A DNA stretch of 64,000 nt from Mallotus nudiflorus (taxonomy: Eukaryota; Streptophyta; Magnoliopsida; Malpighiales; Euphorbiaceae): NCBI GenBank assembly GCA_947683625.1, contig CANTUR010000049.1, positions 11,138,501-11,202,500 of the forward strand. The letters run 5' to 3'. Positions 9,849 to 21,431 of this stretch are shown piece by piece (position 1 is the stretch's first letter; every line of letters starts with the position of its first letter). Below the pieces are notes generated by a model. That model searched no databases, had not been told where the DNA came from, and was given only the letters and a program-made list of their open reading frames with translations. The position numbers were made by a program, and so were the translations under genes.

Positions 9849-10900
9849 TGTAGCCCACACCAAAGCCTAATGATGAGAATGCAGAGCTACAAAGCCCAAA
9901 TCTTTGATTGGAAATGGACTTGTGATCTCGGGGACCCACTTAGCCCAATGCAGAGCAAGGCCAAAGAGGCACTACCTTTGTGCAAAGAGATGATTGCCTT
10001 TATGATAGTAGTCACAGAGGTGATCACCTCATCATAGTGGTGCTACCTTTATGGCAGACCACTTGCAGTTGCATTTAATGCAATTACAACCATTTTGGTC
10101 AAGTGGGGTTAGCCCCACACACTCTATACTTAGTTTTTGCATGAGGAAGAGATTTTTAGGGGAAAAAAAAGGCTATGGAGGCTCATGATGGTCTAGGAAC
10201 CTAGGGGCATGGATGTGATTTGAGATAAAAGTGAAAAACAGAGAGAAAAAAAGGGAGTTACTAAGATTTTGAGGAGAAAAAAAAAAGAACAAGGAAGAAG
10301 AGGCTTTGAAATTAGGAAGGGACATTCTTGAGAAGAGGGGGAGGATTTCAAGTTCAATAGTCCATTTCCTTGAGAAGAAGGAGGCAAGAGAAACTTGTTT
10401 TCAAGTATTGCTCACATCCAAGTAGAGTTTAACATCCAAAGCAATCTCTAAGGGCTAACTACTTTGTTAAAGCTCATATTCAAGTAAATCCTATTTATCT
10501 CCTTTGCACTTTGATATTAGACTTGAATATGACTCAATTTGTTAGTTTATTTAGTTTATATTTTGAGTTTATGCTACCTATTATGCCATATTATTAATAT
10601 GATCTACTAGGGTGTTGAATATAGTGGTAGAATAGAAAGTATCTAATTATTTTTTTGCATACCATTTGCCTAGAATAGAAGTCTAGCTGTTTTGAGAATC
10701 GGGTCATTTGTTGACCAGGTGATGCCTCTGTGAAGGGGCATCGCCTCTTTACCATAAGTTGATCGCTTCTTCATAGAGGCGATCGTCACATAGATATGGT
10801 GACCCACGCCTTTATCCTGAGATTTTTGTAATGTGCATGCATGATTTTGATTTCCAAGCATATTTAGGTCCTTATACTCCTCTCATTTGTACATGACTGT
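9849..10900 (+). repeat. 3' LTR of G1 (right end not located)
   Basis: Starts TGTAGCCCACACC after the PPT. It holds palindrome cluster P3 at 9985-10050 with the perfect GAGGTGATCACCTC at 10017-10030, and cluster P4 at 10712-10800. No ORF of interest: the short open stretches here are non-coding. I could not find the expected match to the 5' LTR end (1-109), so the right end may be truncated or diverged; 10900 is a rough limit. Confidence 0.5.
10712..10800. repeat. Palindrome cluster P4
   Basis: GAGGCGATCG (~10776-10785), GGGGCATCGCCTC (~10736-10748) and AGGTGATGCCTC. Read on the minus strand, the stretch ~10748-10716 resembles P1 at ~6499-6530 (GGCGATGCCCCTTCA, 15 bases in common), so P1 and P4 are inverted relatives. 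Confidence 0.65.
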
Positions 10901-12060
10901 CTGTACCATGTCTTTTAAGTTAATTTATTAAGTCCTTAACCTCCATTTGCATAAACTTAATTTGTAACTTGATTTGAATTTTTTCTCTTGAGAAATTTTA
11001 CATATTTTGAGACTAATATTTTAGTGATTGTAGGGTGCTTGAGACTGATGTCCTTGAATCGTTAAGGATTTATCCCTTAACTAGTTCTTGAGAGGCTTTT
11101 ATGGGTCTAAGGACTAGTTTAGTCTTGGTTTATCTTTGGTATATTTTTAGTATATTTTTGGCTTATTATGCTTTTATTTATGTAAAAATATTGTAATCCT
11201 TGATCCATTCCCCATTTGAATTCAAATGTATTTGTTTGATTTATTATTTTGTTGAATTTCAGGACTTTAAGGCATGGAATTAAGTTAATGCACAAACTTG
11301 GACTTAAATGTAAAATTAAACAATTGATTGAAGGTGATTCATGAAAATGAAAAATTGAAGTCAGAGAAAGACAAAAGTAAATAGAAATTAATGAAAAACT
11401 TAGTTAATATGAGATCCTTATGTATAAGGCTCTTTATGCTCTTTTTTTTATTTATTAAAGGTTTTCCTAATTGTTGTATCCCCTACTTTTTTCATACTTC
11501 TTAGTATGGATACTTCACAAAGGGTCCTTTGGATACTCATACTCTATTTAAGAGTATTGGAGTAGAATGAGCATATAAGGATTTATAATTTTAAAGTTTT
11601 AGCTCATTTTAAATGAGTGTGTTTTATGCACCATCTTGATTTTATTTTCTTTTTCTTTTTCTTTTTATAGATACTAAAATACACATGACTTAATTAACTT
11701 CAATAGTTGAATTTTCAATTTCTACTTACAAATACCTTTCCTAAAGATCAAGAATCCAAATTTAATTACTCAATTAAGAAGTAAACATTAAGTTCATTAA
11801 AAGTTAAAAATCCTTAACCAAAAGTTATTTTCCTAGAAGTCTAAACTCATATTAAATGAAGATTACTATATCTTTTCAAGAAAACTACCTTCAATGAATT
11901 AAACTCTACCTATGAATAGGTCTAAAAAACTCAAGTGTTATGTATGCAATGAATCCTAATAACTAAAAGCAACAAAAAGACATAATGCAATGGAATGCAT
12001 GTTCCTTCCCATTCTATATCAAGAAGACTAATAAAAAAATAAAACAAAAATAAAGGTAAA
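10901..12060. other. Repeat-derived AT-rich DNA, no gene
   Basis: No ORF with coding character. A stretch at ~11500-11570 (TCCTTTGGATACTC ... GAGTATTGGAGTAG) resembles the duplicated block at 45690-45900, so both come from the same unidentified repeat. Confidence 0.4.
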
Positions 12061-12079
12061 AGAAAGTGCTCCCATGTCT

Positions 12080-13250
12080 AAAGTGGTTCTAGTGGCGAGA
12101 AAGTGGTGGAATTAGTGGTTTCTATAAGCTTTTTGAGCCTCTTATTATGACTTGCTTATGCTTTTTATAGCTCTTCTATCATGATTTAAAGGTCATCCAA
12201 CCTAGCATAAAGCTTCAATTCTAGCATATGCAATTGAAGTAGCAATAGTTGCTCCTCTAAAGCCTCATTGCTTGAAGCTTTTTGCTTAATTGATGATTCA
12301 ATACTACTTGACTCACTTTCTTCACCACCTTTTGAAGTAGACTTGTTCAATTTTCTTAATGTATACTAGCATAACAAGTAAACTTTTTTGTTCTCAACCT
12401 CTTTCAGCGTCCTTAATTTTGTAATAATTTTAGGGCGAATAAGCTCGAATGAGCACTATTGCACTCAAAGTCTTTAACTTAAGAACTCCTATCCCTTGAG
12501 TAAAGTAGGTCAAATTGAATATATAAAAGTATTGAGCTAATGTTGCAATGATATATCCCATGGAGAGAGATGCCTTTCTTGCCTGCATAACACACCATAT
12601 TGTTTGAAAAACAAAATGTGCACTATAAACACTAGTGTTAGTATGCATGCACCATAATATAAAAAGGTGATCCCTTGAAAGGATTATCTATCTTGCTTTT
12701 GAAAGATGTTGTGTGCTATAAATTTTTGCATCAACAAGTAAGAATGATTCTTAATTAAGCCACTGATCATCGTCTCTCCCTCACTAAAACTACTATCCTC
12801 TGTAAGTCTACTCCAAAATGCATGCATGTCAAATTATTTTGGAGGATACTTAAGTCCTCCATTGGGAAACCCAAAAACATTAGACATAAGTTCAAAATCA
12901 ACTTGAAACTCTTTGCCAAAAAGTCTATATGAAAACACTTGCTTATCCTCATCTACAAATTTTAATGTTATGCAGAATTCAATTGTGAGTTTATAAAGAG
13001 TGTCATATTACATCTTAATAGACTTAGTCCATCCCAATTGGTCATGAAAAATGACTACCTCCTCATCAGTCCTTATGTCTATCAAAACATCATCCTTTAA
13101 GAAATTAGGCAAAATAAACTTTCGCTTTATAAGATAACAAAATTTATTACCCTCCTTCTGTAAATAGATGAGAAAGATTGCACTATATTCTTTTATGAGA
13201 TCATTCACCTTATTTCCTTTTTACATTATTAACTCATTGTTCTTTTTCCT
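12080..13250 (-). pseudogene. ATHILA-type ORF downstream of A1 pol
   Basis: Minus-strand reading gives, across frameshifts, KEYSAIFL.. (13208), then FQVDFELMSNVFGFPNGG (~12915-12860), an FDMHAFW segment, a GLIKNHSYLL segment (~12745) and the block 12648-12430. This order matches the ATHILA ORF-1/envelope-position family (ATHILA domain, PF03078), where a GFPxGG box and an Ile-His-Asn-Pro-like segment are typical. A Leu/Glu-rich coiled-coil-like tail follows (12330-12100). In Athila elements this ORF lies between integrase and the 3' LTR. Here the integrase of A1 is at 24900-25950 and the two were separated by C1. Function of the family is not settled. Confidence 0.65.
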
Positions 13251-13372
13251 TACTTAACATTGCTCTTTGAATGACATTATGAGTCAATAATAAAAATCAC
13301 AAGTTATTTGTACAAGTCAGTTAGGGTTTCTCAAAAATTTTTAAAATGACTATCCTTCAGAAAACATGTTTG

Positions 13373-13425
13373 TTTATATATATATATATGTGTGTGTGTG
13401 TATATATATATATTTATATATATCT
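13373..13425. repeat. (TA)n-(TG)n microsatellite
   Basis: TATATATATATATATG followed by GTGTGTGTGTG and again TA runs. It lies upstream (on the minus strand) of the ATHILA-type ORF. Confidence 0.9.
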
Positions 13426-13429
13426 CATA

Positions 13430-13799
13430 CACAAAGAAAAAATTTCTCCTTGAAATGAAAGGAAAAGAAGAATTCAAAATTGTAAGAAGGAAAGAAAAAT
13501 AATTAGAAATCCTACTCCTAATTGAATATTGACATTACTAAACTTGAAAAATAAAAATCTATCAAAACCTAGCCTCAAAATAAAATTTAAAATAGCCCTG
13601 AAAATTTAAAAATGTTATATAATTCAAATCTTAAAAGGGAAGAAAATCAAACATAAAATTAAAATTAAAACCTAAAAAGGAAAATAAAACCTAAAATTTT
13701 AAATTTTAAAAATTCAATAATACCCCCCACACTTAAAATCAACATTGTCCTAAGTGTTAGTAAGCATGGATTTTAAGCTTTTTGAATTTTGTTTAAATG
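13430..13799. other. A1 non-coding AT-rich stretch
   Basis: No gene seen. On the minus strand a TTTTAAGTGTGGGGGG tract (~13734-13719) looks like the purine tract that follows pol in many Athila elements; I cannot tell whether it is a working PPT. Confidence 0.4.
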
Positions 13800-13932
13800 T
13801 GCAGTGTTTGTGCGCACATGGCCTAAAAAAATGTTTATGGTGTGTACATATGCACGATTGTGTGAATTAAGGCATATGGTTATGCCTGATTCGACTTTCT
13901 TCTATGCTGCATGTTGCACGACTATGCATATT
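13800..13932. repeat. Palindrome cluster P7, left part (A1)
   Basis: GGCATATGGTTATGCC at 13871-13886, GTGCGCAC at ~13812 and GCACGACTATGCATA near the C1 junction. The cluster continues on the other side of C1 at 24630-24715. It precedes the ATHILA-type ORF on the minus strand. Confidence 0.7.
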
Positions 13933-14991
13933 TATTGACCATTTCCATGATCAAACTCCTAATTTTAATTTTGACAAACAATTTAAGTTACTAATAATTT
14001 CTTTTAAGTATGTAGGAATTTAATTCAATTTGTTTAAGGATTGGAGATATGAAATATCCTTTTAGAAGAGTATTTAATATGTATTTTATAAAGTACATAA
14101 ACCAATACAAGTGCATAAATTAATTAATGTAAAAGAAGTCTAGAAAAAAGAAAGTTATGGTTTTACAGGTGTTTGCTCATGAGCAGCCTCCTTGAAGTTG
14201 TATAGTCAAGCATCTTTGAGTGAGCTAGGAAGTGTTGCTCATGAGCTACCCTCTTGATCATGAGCAGCTTATGAGGGCATTCCTGACAACTCACAATGGG
14301 TATTTCAAGTTGAATTCAAATGCAACAACTACAAAATTGCTCCTCATGATCGTGAGTGAAGTTATATTAGAAATAAGTCAAATTTGAATTAACCAAAGCT
14401 TAAAGATGTTGGGGACATAATTATTGGCTTAAAAAACCATGACATTAAAGCTCAATCTCTATGAATGCTCTAGAGTTTTCATTTTTAACAAGTTACACTT
14501 GTTTATCAAAAACTCTTTAAGCATTCAATTGAGCATCAATTATCTTTCTATCAAATTCTTGTATTTGTTTAAATCTTATGAGGGTTAGTTGTGTGTTAGA
14601 AATAAAAATTTATCTTTATCTAATTCTTAGGATAGATTAGAAGGGAAGTGAGGTATATTTCTAGTGGAATTGGTTTAAGTGTTTAGCCATTAAAACACTT
14701 GGGAATTGGTTGAAGAGTTGGCCTTAAAACTGTTGATTGTGTAAGGTTGAAGAGTGAGCCTTAAATTCTTATGTAATCTCAATCTTATGAATAAGATTAT
14801 GAGTATTGAAAATCCTAACTTGGGGATAAGTTAGGTTGAGACATAGGATTATTAAGAATATGAACTCCTTAAATTCTTGTGTTCATTGTTCTTCCTCTCT
14901 ATCCTCTTTCAATTCTTATTTATTCCTCAAATTCATTTTAATTTTCTTAAAACCATCATTAGCCCTATTCATCCCCTTTAAGGCACTTTCA
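13933..14991 (+). repeat. C1 5' LTR
   Basis: About 1059 bp, starts TATTGACC where the 3' LTR starts TGTTGACC (G to A in the terminal dinucleotide) and ends ...GGCACTTTCA. It holds the palindrome cluster P5 (14170-14350) with GCTCATGAGC at 14175-14184 and 14237-14246. The TATA box kept in the 3' LTR (24084) is destroyed here (CTCTATGAATG). Confidence 0.9.
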
Positions 14992-14993
14992 AT

Positions 14994-15005
14994 TTGTATC
15001 AAAGC
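14994..15005 (+). other. C1 primer-binding site
   Basis: TTGTATCAAAGC, two bases below the initiator tRNA-Met complement TGGTATCAGAGC, two bases after the LTR end. Both changes are G to T/A. Confidence 0.75.
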
Positions 15006-15024
15006 TTGAATTCTAGGAACTTTA

Positions 15025-16460
15025 TTGCTAGAATGCAAGATTATGGGGAGTGAATCTCAAAATATTTCTTCACTTAGACCATTATTTAATGGAAGTGATT
15101 ACCCACATTGGAAGTTCAAAATGGAACTATATTTAGATTGTGACTCCATTAGACTTTGGGAAGTTGTTCTTAAAGGATGGGTACCATTTAAAACTACCAT
15201 TGACGTTATAAAAATGATTCTTTTAAGAAGTGGTTAAAGTAATGAACAAAAGGAAGAAAACTACAAAAATAAGAAACCTATGATCACTCTACTCTCTTCC
15301 ATGACAAGAGAAGGAGGTAAACTTGAACATTGCATTTTGGCCAAGGAAATATGGGAAACCTTGGAGAACCATTATGAAGGCAATGTACAAGTAAGAAGTA
15401 AAAAGGTTCAACTTCATATGTATGGATATGAACTCTTCAAAATGAAGCCTCAAGAATTAATTATGGAGATGACAAACTATCATAATGCTCTTCTCAAAAC
15501 CCTCAAGAAACTTGAAAAACATTTCTCCAAGGAAGAAGTGAATAACAAGAAAATGAGAATCCTACCTAAGAAGGATTGGGAATCTCGAGTCACTTTAATT
15601 GAGGAAGCTTAAGACCTCTGAACTCTCTTAATCGATCTTCTTATTGGCAAGCTCTTGACATATAAGCTTACAATTAAATAAAGAGTAAAAGAGCAAGAAG
15701 AGAAGAAAGAGAAGGAAGAGAAGAAAAGAGCATAACATTAAAGGCTTCATAAAAAGAAAGTAAAGATGAAAACATTAGAGATTCTAGTGGTGAAGATGGT
15801 GATATTGCCATGCTTATTAGGAACTTCAAAAAGTTTTTGAGAAATTTTTTTTTTCTTAAGAATAAGAGACTTCATTAAGAGGTATGAAGGGGAAGGCAAG
15901 AAGAAAACTAAAAATGTTATTTGTTATGAATGCAAAAAACCAGGTCACATATGAAGTGAGTTCCCTAAACTCAAATTCAAGAACAAAAGAGCAAAGGAGA
16001 AAAGAAAGGCTTTCAAAGAAACATAGGATGACTCCTCCAAATTGGAAATGAATAAGGAGCAATAAGAAGTAGCCAACCTTTACTTCATGGCTCTTGAAAA
16101 TGAAAATAAGGTACCATCTAATTCTATTTCTTCTTGTGATAATTATTATTGATATAATAATGATGATGATGAGAGCTCTATTGTGAACAAACTCTTGCTT
16201 AAATGTAAAATCTTACTTTCTAAGAAAAAACATTATAAGCATTAGTTATCTAGCTTAACCAAGGAATTTGAAAATTTTAAAAATATATTTTCCAATGTTG
16301 TTAAATCAAATGAAAAACTTGCTAGTAATTTAAAATCTTCTAAGTCCCTAGAAGAATAACTCAAGAAAGTAAGTGATGAAAATCATAAGCTTTTTAATAA
16401 GGTGATAGGGTTAAAAAATTCCATTTCTAAATTCAAGAGAGGAAAGGAGAGTTTAGATAG
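15025..16460 (+). pseudogene. C1 gag
   Basis: The better start is the ATG at 15043 (MGSESQNISSLRPLFNGSDY, the usual copia Gag opening 'F.G.NY..W'). The next stretch 15280-15612 covers the UBN2-type Gag core (ILAKEIWETLENHYEG). A zinc knuckle lies at ~15915-15960: C-x2-C-x4-H with the last Cys replaced by Phe and one Lys codon turned to TGA. A coiled-coil-like Lys/Glu/Leu-rich tail follows to ~16460. Gag would form the cytoplasmic particle. Broken by stops at 15236, 15610 and later. Confidence 0.8.
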
Positions 16461-17040
16461 TTTACTTAACTCTTAAAAGCTCCATGGAAACACTTATAGA
16501 ATTGGATATAAAAATGGAATATCGTCTTCATCATCATCATGTCATATTAAATTTGTTAAAGCCTTATGTAATTCAATTCCCTCTACCTCTAAACCAATTG
16601 AGACTTAAGCTTCTAAAGCTAAGAAGTCTCATATGTCAAATAACAAAGGGAAGTCTCACAAGACATAATCCTCATTGACACATAGAGGTAAGTCATAAGC
16701 TAGAAGACTTCAACCTAGACATGCTTATATGTACACTAGACAAAACACTTCTAAGCATGTCACACAAACCTATCAAAATATGCATTGCCATTGCTAATGT
16801 ATGTCACACACCCCACTTATGGCATAAAGAAATTTCAAGAGACCCAGACAACCATAATACCAAAGGCATGTCTCATTTTCTAGGAAATCATATCATACTA
16901 AGAGAAACAAATTTGCTAATATTGAATTCTTTTATAATAAATTACATTTTTAATTACTTCTTTTAGATTATTTTGAGACTAACAAATCTAGAGCAATTAA
17001 GGTTTGGGTTTAAAAGAATGTTTAAATTACATTATGTAGG
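16461..17040 (+). pseudogene. C1 gag-pol linker
   Basis: Degenerate low-complexity linker with His- and Ser-rich pieces and an RIGYKN segment at ~16498, as in Sirevirus polyproteins before the protease. Open stretches at 16484-16678 and 16721-16966 are in varying frames and are not separate genes. Confidence 0.5.
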
Positions 17041-18500
17041 TGTGCATGAAGTCCACAAAAGCAAAAAGTAAATGGTATCTTGATAGTGAATGGTCAAGAC
17101 ACATGAAAGGAGAAAAAAAGCAATTCAACAAGCTTGCTTAACACTAAAGATGGAGGACATGTGACATTCAGGGATAATGCAAAACAAAAAATTATAGGTA
17201 TTGGAGAAATCAGTAATCCTCAACCCTTATCCATTCACCATGTGTTTCTTGTTAATGGTCTTAAACATAATTTTCTTAGTACAAGTCAATTATGTGAAAT
17301 GGGAAATAAGGATACTTTCTATCCTAGGAATTACTTCATTAGTACAAGGTAATTTTTAGTGGTGAAAGAGTAGACATTGTCTATGTTATTGACATGAACA
17401 AGGTTGATAACAAGGACATCAAATGCTTAATTTCTATTTCCTATGACTCATGGACATGGTATAAAAGGTTAGGACATGCAAACATTGAGCTTTTAAATGA
17501 TCTTTGTAGGCATGAACTTATGATCGGTTTACTAGACTTGAATTCACTAAGGATAAACCTTATGATGCTTGTCAAAAGGAAAATAATCCAAGTCTTCATT
17601 TAAGATTAAGAATTTGGTGCCAAACTTTAGGCCATTTAAACTTATACATATGAATTTTTTTAGACCAACTAGAGTTGCTAGTCTCGGTGGTATGCACTAT
17701 GCTTATGTATTGGTTGATGACTACTTCGGATACACTTGGGTATGTTTCCTTGCTAATAAGAATGATGCTTTTAAAGCCTTTGAAAGTTTCTCATATAGAG
17801 TTAAAAAAGAAAAAGGTTTTTACATGTCATCTATTAGAAGTGATCATGGACCTAAATTTGAAAATGAATTCTTCAAAACCTTTTGCAATGAAAAATGTTA
17901 TTTCATATACTTTCTCTTCTCCTAGAACACCTTAACAAAATGTGGTTATTAAAAGGAAGAATAGAACTCTAGTGGAAATGTCTAGAATAATGCCTTATGA
18001 GTATAATTTACCTCTATACTTTTAGGTGAAAGCTGTTAACACTTCATGTTACTTTACAAACATAGTCTTTAAAAGATCAATTTTGAATGAAACTTCTTAT
18101 GAGCTTTGGAATAATAGAAAACCCAAAATCTCATATTTTTAGAGTATTTGGATGTAAGTGCTTTAAATTAAACACCAAGGATAATCTTGGGAAATTTGAC
18201 TCTAAAGCCGATGAAGGAATTTTCCTAGGCTATGCCACTTTTAGCAAAGCATATAGAGTTTTTAATAAAAGAACACTAGTAGTTGAAGAATCAATGCATG
18301 TTGTATTTGATGAGTCAAACTCACTTGATTCTAGAAAAGATGCTTGTAGTGTTGATGATTTTATAGATGAGCATATGGATGTGAACACTCAAGAAGAAAA
18401 TGCTAGCAAACCTTTGGAGCTAGAAGATCCTATAAAGGAGGATGATAAGGAGATACCTCAATCTACTTTGAAGAATGATTTTTCAAAGGATTGGTAATTC
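17040..18500 (+). pseudogene. C1 protease and integrase
   Basis: Protease: KWYLDSEWSRHM at ~17070-17105, where the DSG catalytic triplet is DSE (Asp kept, Gly lost). Pre-integrase: LKHNFLSTSQLC (~17263-17298), then WYKRLGHAN (~17457-17485). Integrase core: IHMNFFRPTR at ~17644-17675, where the family reads HMDLFGP, so the first catalytic Asp is Asn (17653-17655). The second Asp is intact in IRSDHGPKFENEFF (~17835-17876). C-terminal part 18087-18497 has FRVFGCKCF and IFLGYA, the usual post-core boxes. Stops and a frameshift around 17925 break it. Confidence 0.85.
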
Positions 18501-18539
18501 AAGAAGCTCATCTGCAAAACCTCATCATAGGTGACACTA

Positions 18540-20135
18540 CAAAGGGGTAACTATTAGATCTTAATTTAAGTTTATTATGAATTTAGTCTGCGTTTCTCAA
18601 AATTGAACCTAAAAGTATTGACAATGCATTGAGTGATGAATTTTAGGACCTTGCTATGCAAAAAGAGAACTAATTTGAGAGAAACAAAGTTTGGACTTTA
18701 GTTCCTAGATCGAAATATCATCCTATTATAGGCATCAAATGGGTATTTAGAAATAAGATGAATGAACAAGGAGTCATAACTAGGAATAAAGCTAGACTAG
18801 TTACTAAAGGTTATAATCAAGAAAAAGGTATTAATATAATGAAACCTTTGCCTCAGTTACAAGGTTAGAAGCTATTAGAATGTTACTTGCTTTTGCATCA
18901 TTCATGGATTTTAAACTTTATCAAATGGATGTTAAAAGTGTATTTCTAAATGATTTTATTGAAGAGGAGGTATATATTGAACAACTTCCAAGTTTTGAAA
19001 TTTTTTATTTTCCTAATCATGTGTTTAAAATTTCTATTGCATTGTATAGATTGAAACATGCTCTAAGAGCTTGGTATGAAAGATTAAGCAACTTTTTATT
19101 AAAGAAAGGTTTCTCTAAAGGAAAAGTTAATACAAATTTTTTTATAAAAGAATCCAAGCATGATTTACTTATTGTGTAAATATATGTTAATGATATTATT
19201 TTCAATGCTACTAACCATTACTTGTGTAAGGAATTTTCTAAGTTGATGTAAGGAGAATTTGAGATGAGCATGATGGGTGAGCTTAAGTTCTTCCTTGGAC
19301 TTCAAATCAAGCAATGCAAGGATGGAATTTTCATCAATTAAACTAAATATGGTAGGGAAATTTTTAAGAAGTTTGGCATGGATGGGGTTAAATCAAGCAA
19401 AACTCTGATGAGTACCATAACCAAAATCAATAAAGATAAGAATGGTAAAGTAATTGATGAAAAGCAATTTAGAGGTATGATAGAATTCCTTCTTTACTTA
19501 ATTGTTATTAGACTAGATATTATGTTTGCTACATGCTTATGTGCTAGGTTTTAATCTAGTCCTAGAGAGTCTCATTTGAATGTAATCAAAATAATTTTCA
19601 AATATCTTTATGGAACAATGCATTTAGGACTTTGGAATCCTAGGAGTTCATCATTTGACTTTATTTGTTATTCAGATATAGACTTTGCCGATAGTTTACT
19701 AGATAGAAAGAGCACTTCTAAAACTATTCAATTCTTAGGATAATATTTAGTTTCTTGGTTTAGCAAGAAAAAATTTTTAGTTGCCTTATTCATCACTAAA
19801 GCAAAATATATGGCAGCTAGTTGTTATTGCTCATAAGTGTTATGGCAAACAAACAACTTAAGGATTATAGCATTGGTATTAATAACATTTCAATTAAATG
19901 TGATAATACAAGTGCTATAAACCTTAGTAAAAATCACATTCAATATTCTAGGACTAAGCATATAGACATTAGACATCATTTCTTATGTGATCCTGTGCAA
20001 AATGATAACATTTTTCTTGAATTTGTTGTTACAAATCATCAATTAATAGACATCGTTACCAAGCCTCTATATGAAGAAATATTGAATTTTATTAAGCATG
20101 CACTCGATATGATAGATGGTTCAAGCTTGCCTTGA
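18540..20135 (+). pseudogene. C1 reverse transcriptase and RNase H
   Basis: WTLVPR (~18692), GIKWVFRNKMNEQG (~18733-18774) and motif A YQMDVKSVFLNDFIEEEVYIEQ (~18918-18983; catalytic Asp intact). Motif C is Y-V-N-D at 19183-19194, so the first Asp is Asn. RNase H: YSDIDFA (~19672), SWFSKKK (~19753), KAKYMAA (~19800), and 19821-20135 with IKCDNTSAINLSKNHIQYSRTKHIDIRHHF. TAG/TAA stops at Gln and Trp positions are frequent. Confidence 0.9.
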
Positions 20136-21075
20136 TGACTTGTTGAATTACTTCATTGATGGTTGGACTTCATTAAAAATTCACAATTTTCATAAATCAT
20201 GTGTAATCATGCTTTTCAATCATTTTTGCTTTTTGTTTATTTTTTGCATTTGATACCATTTCATAAATTCATGTACAAACATTTTTATTTATTTATTTAT
20301 ACTTTTGGTTTATTTTTCATTTTTGATACTTTTTCATGATTACATTTTAAAAAATATATACTTTTGGCATCTATGATCTTTATCATGTATAATTTTATTT
20401 TAAATAATTGCTATTTAATAATTAATTATTGAATTTATTGATTATTTAAATAAACAAATCTATTTAATATACATTATTTGATTTATTGAATTATTTCCCA
20501 TTTGCTTGATACAGATTTAAAATTATTATTATTTTAAAATTTCAAATTTCCATTTAAATGCTTAATTATGGTATATTATCATTATTCTAGCATTTAATTT
20601 GGTCATGATTTAACTTGACATATTTCCTAAATTTTATTTGCATTTTTTAATTTCATATAATTATTTATCTTTAATAATTGATTATTAGATTTATTTCAAT
20701 TAATTAATTATTTAGAGTAAATACAATCATTTTGAAATTCACTTTGCATTAAATTTGATTTAAATGATTTCCAAATTAATTTTTTTAATGATTGATTAAA
20801 TTCAATTTATTAATCATTTGAATTTAGAAAATTTATTATAATTATTATTTTACATGATCATTTTGTTGATTTGAAATATTAATATTTGATCTTAATTGAT
20901 TTGGATACATGGATCATTTTGTTGATTTGAAATATTAATATTTGATCTTAATTGATTTGGATACATGTGCATTTGTTTTTAGTTTCAATTCTGTTTCAAT
21001 TTGATCCAAAAGGACCTATTTGCAAAACTCTTAGGATGGAGTTGAACAAAATTTGAATGTTCAAGGACCAATTTG
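20136..21075 (+). other. C1 AT-rich spacer after pol
   Basis: Very AT-rich, no ORF. Contains a perfect 56-bp tandem duplication at 20856-20911 and 20912-20967. Confidence 0.7.
20856..20967 (+). repeat. Perfect 56-bp tandem duplication
   Basis: Two identical units starting GATCATTTTGTTGATTTG. Identity in otherwise decayed DNA means it is recent. Confidence 0.95.
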
Positions 21076-21079
21076 CAAC

Positions 21080-21190
21080 TTCGTCATAAGCCGTTGCTGC
21101 TCATGACCATTGTGAGTTTCAGAGGGCAGCGCTCCTCATGAGCACTGATCACAATCATGAACAGCTCGTGAGGAGCAATCTAACCCTTGA
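21080..21190. repeat. Palindrome cluster P6 (CTCATGAG type) before the C1 extra ORF
   Basis: GCTCCTCATGAGC at 21131-21143 and TCACAATCATGA at ~21149 are both also found exactly in the C1 3' LTR (23943-23955 and ~23967). CAGCTCGTGAGGAGC follows at ~21162. Confidence 0.8.
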
Positions 21191-21299
21191 AAATCCTTGT
21201 TTTAAAAGGATTCAAACTCTTCCTTTATTGGTCCTTTCCAAAATGGTCTCTTACAATTTTTCCTAGTTTCTGTGCATAAAATTAATTATTTTAATCCTA

Positions 21300-21431
21300 A
21301 TTCTCCTTTATATAAACTCCCTAAACACCTCTCTTCCTCCTCACATCATTATTTTGCAATTAAAATCTCTTTTCTAAGCTATAAACCTCTCCTTTCTACT
21401 CTTAACTTTTAGTGCTTTTCTCATCATCTCC
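21300..21431 (+). promoter_or_regulatory. TATA box and leader of the C1 extra ORF
   Basis: TTTATATAAAC at 21307-21317, then a CT-rich leader with CCTCTCTTCCTCC and an ATG in good plant context (CCATGGCT) at 21432. The palindrome cluster P6 ends ~120 bp upstream. Confidence 0.6.

Noticed and set aside
6495..10800. Spaced palindromic repeats that could suggest a CRISPR array
   Set aside because: Units are not identical, spacing is irregular, no cas genes, and the DNA is clearly eukaryotic retroelement sequence.
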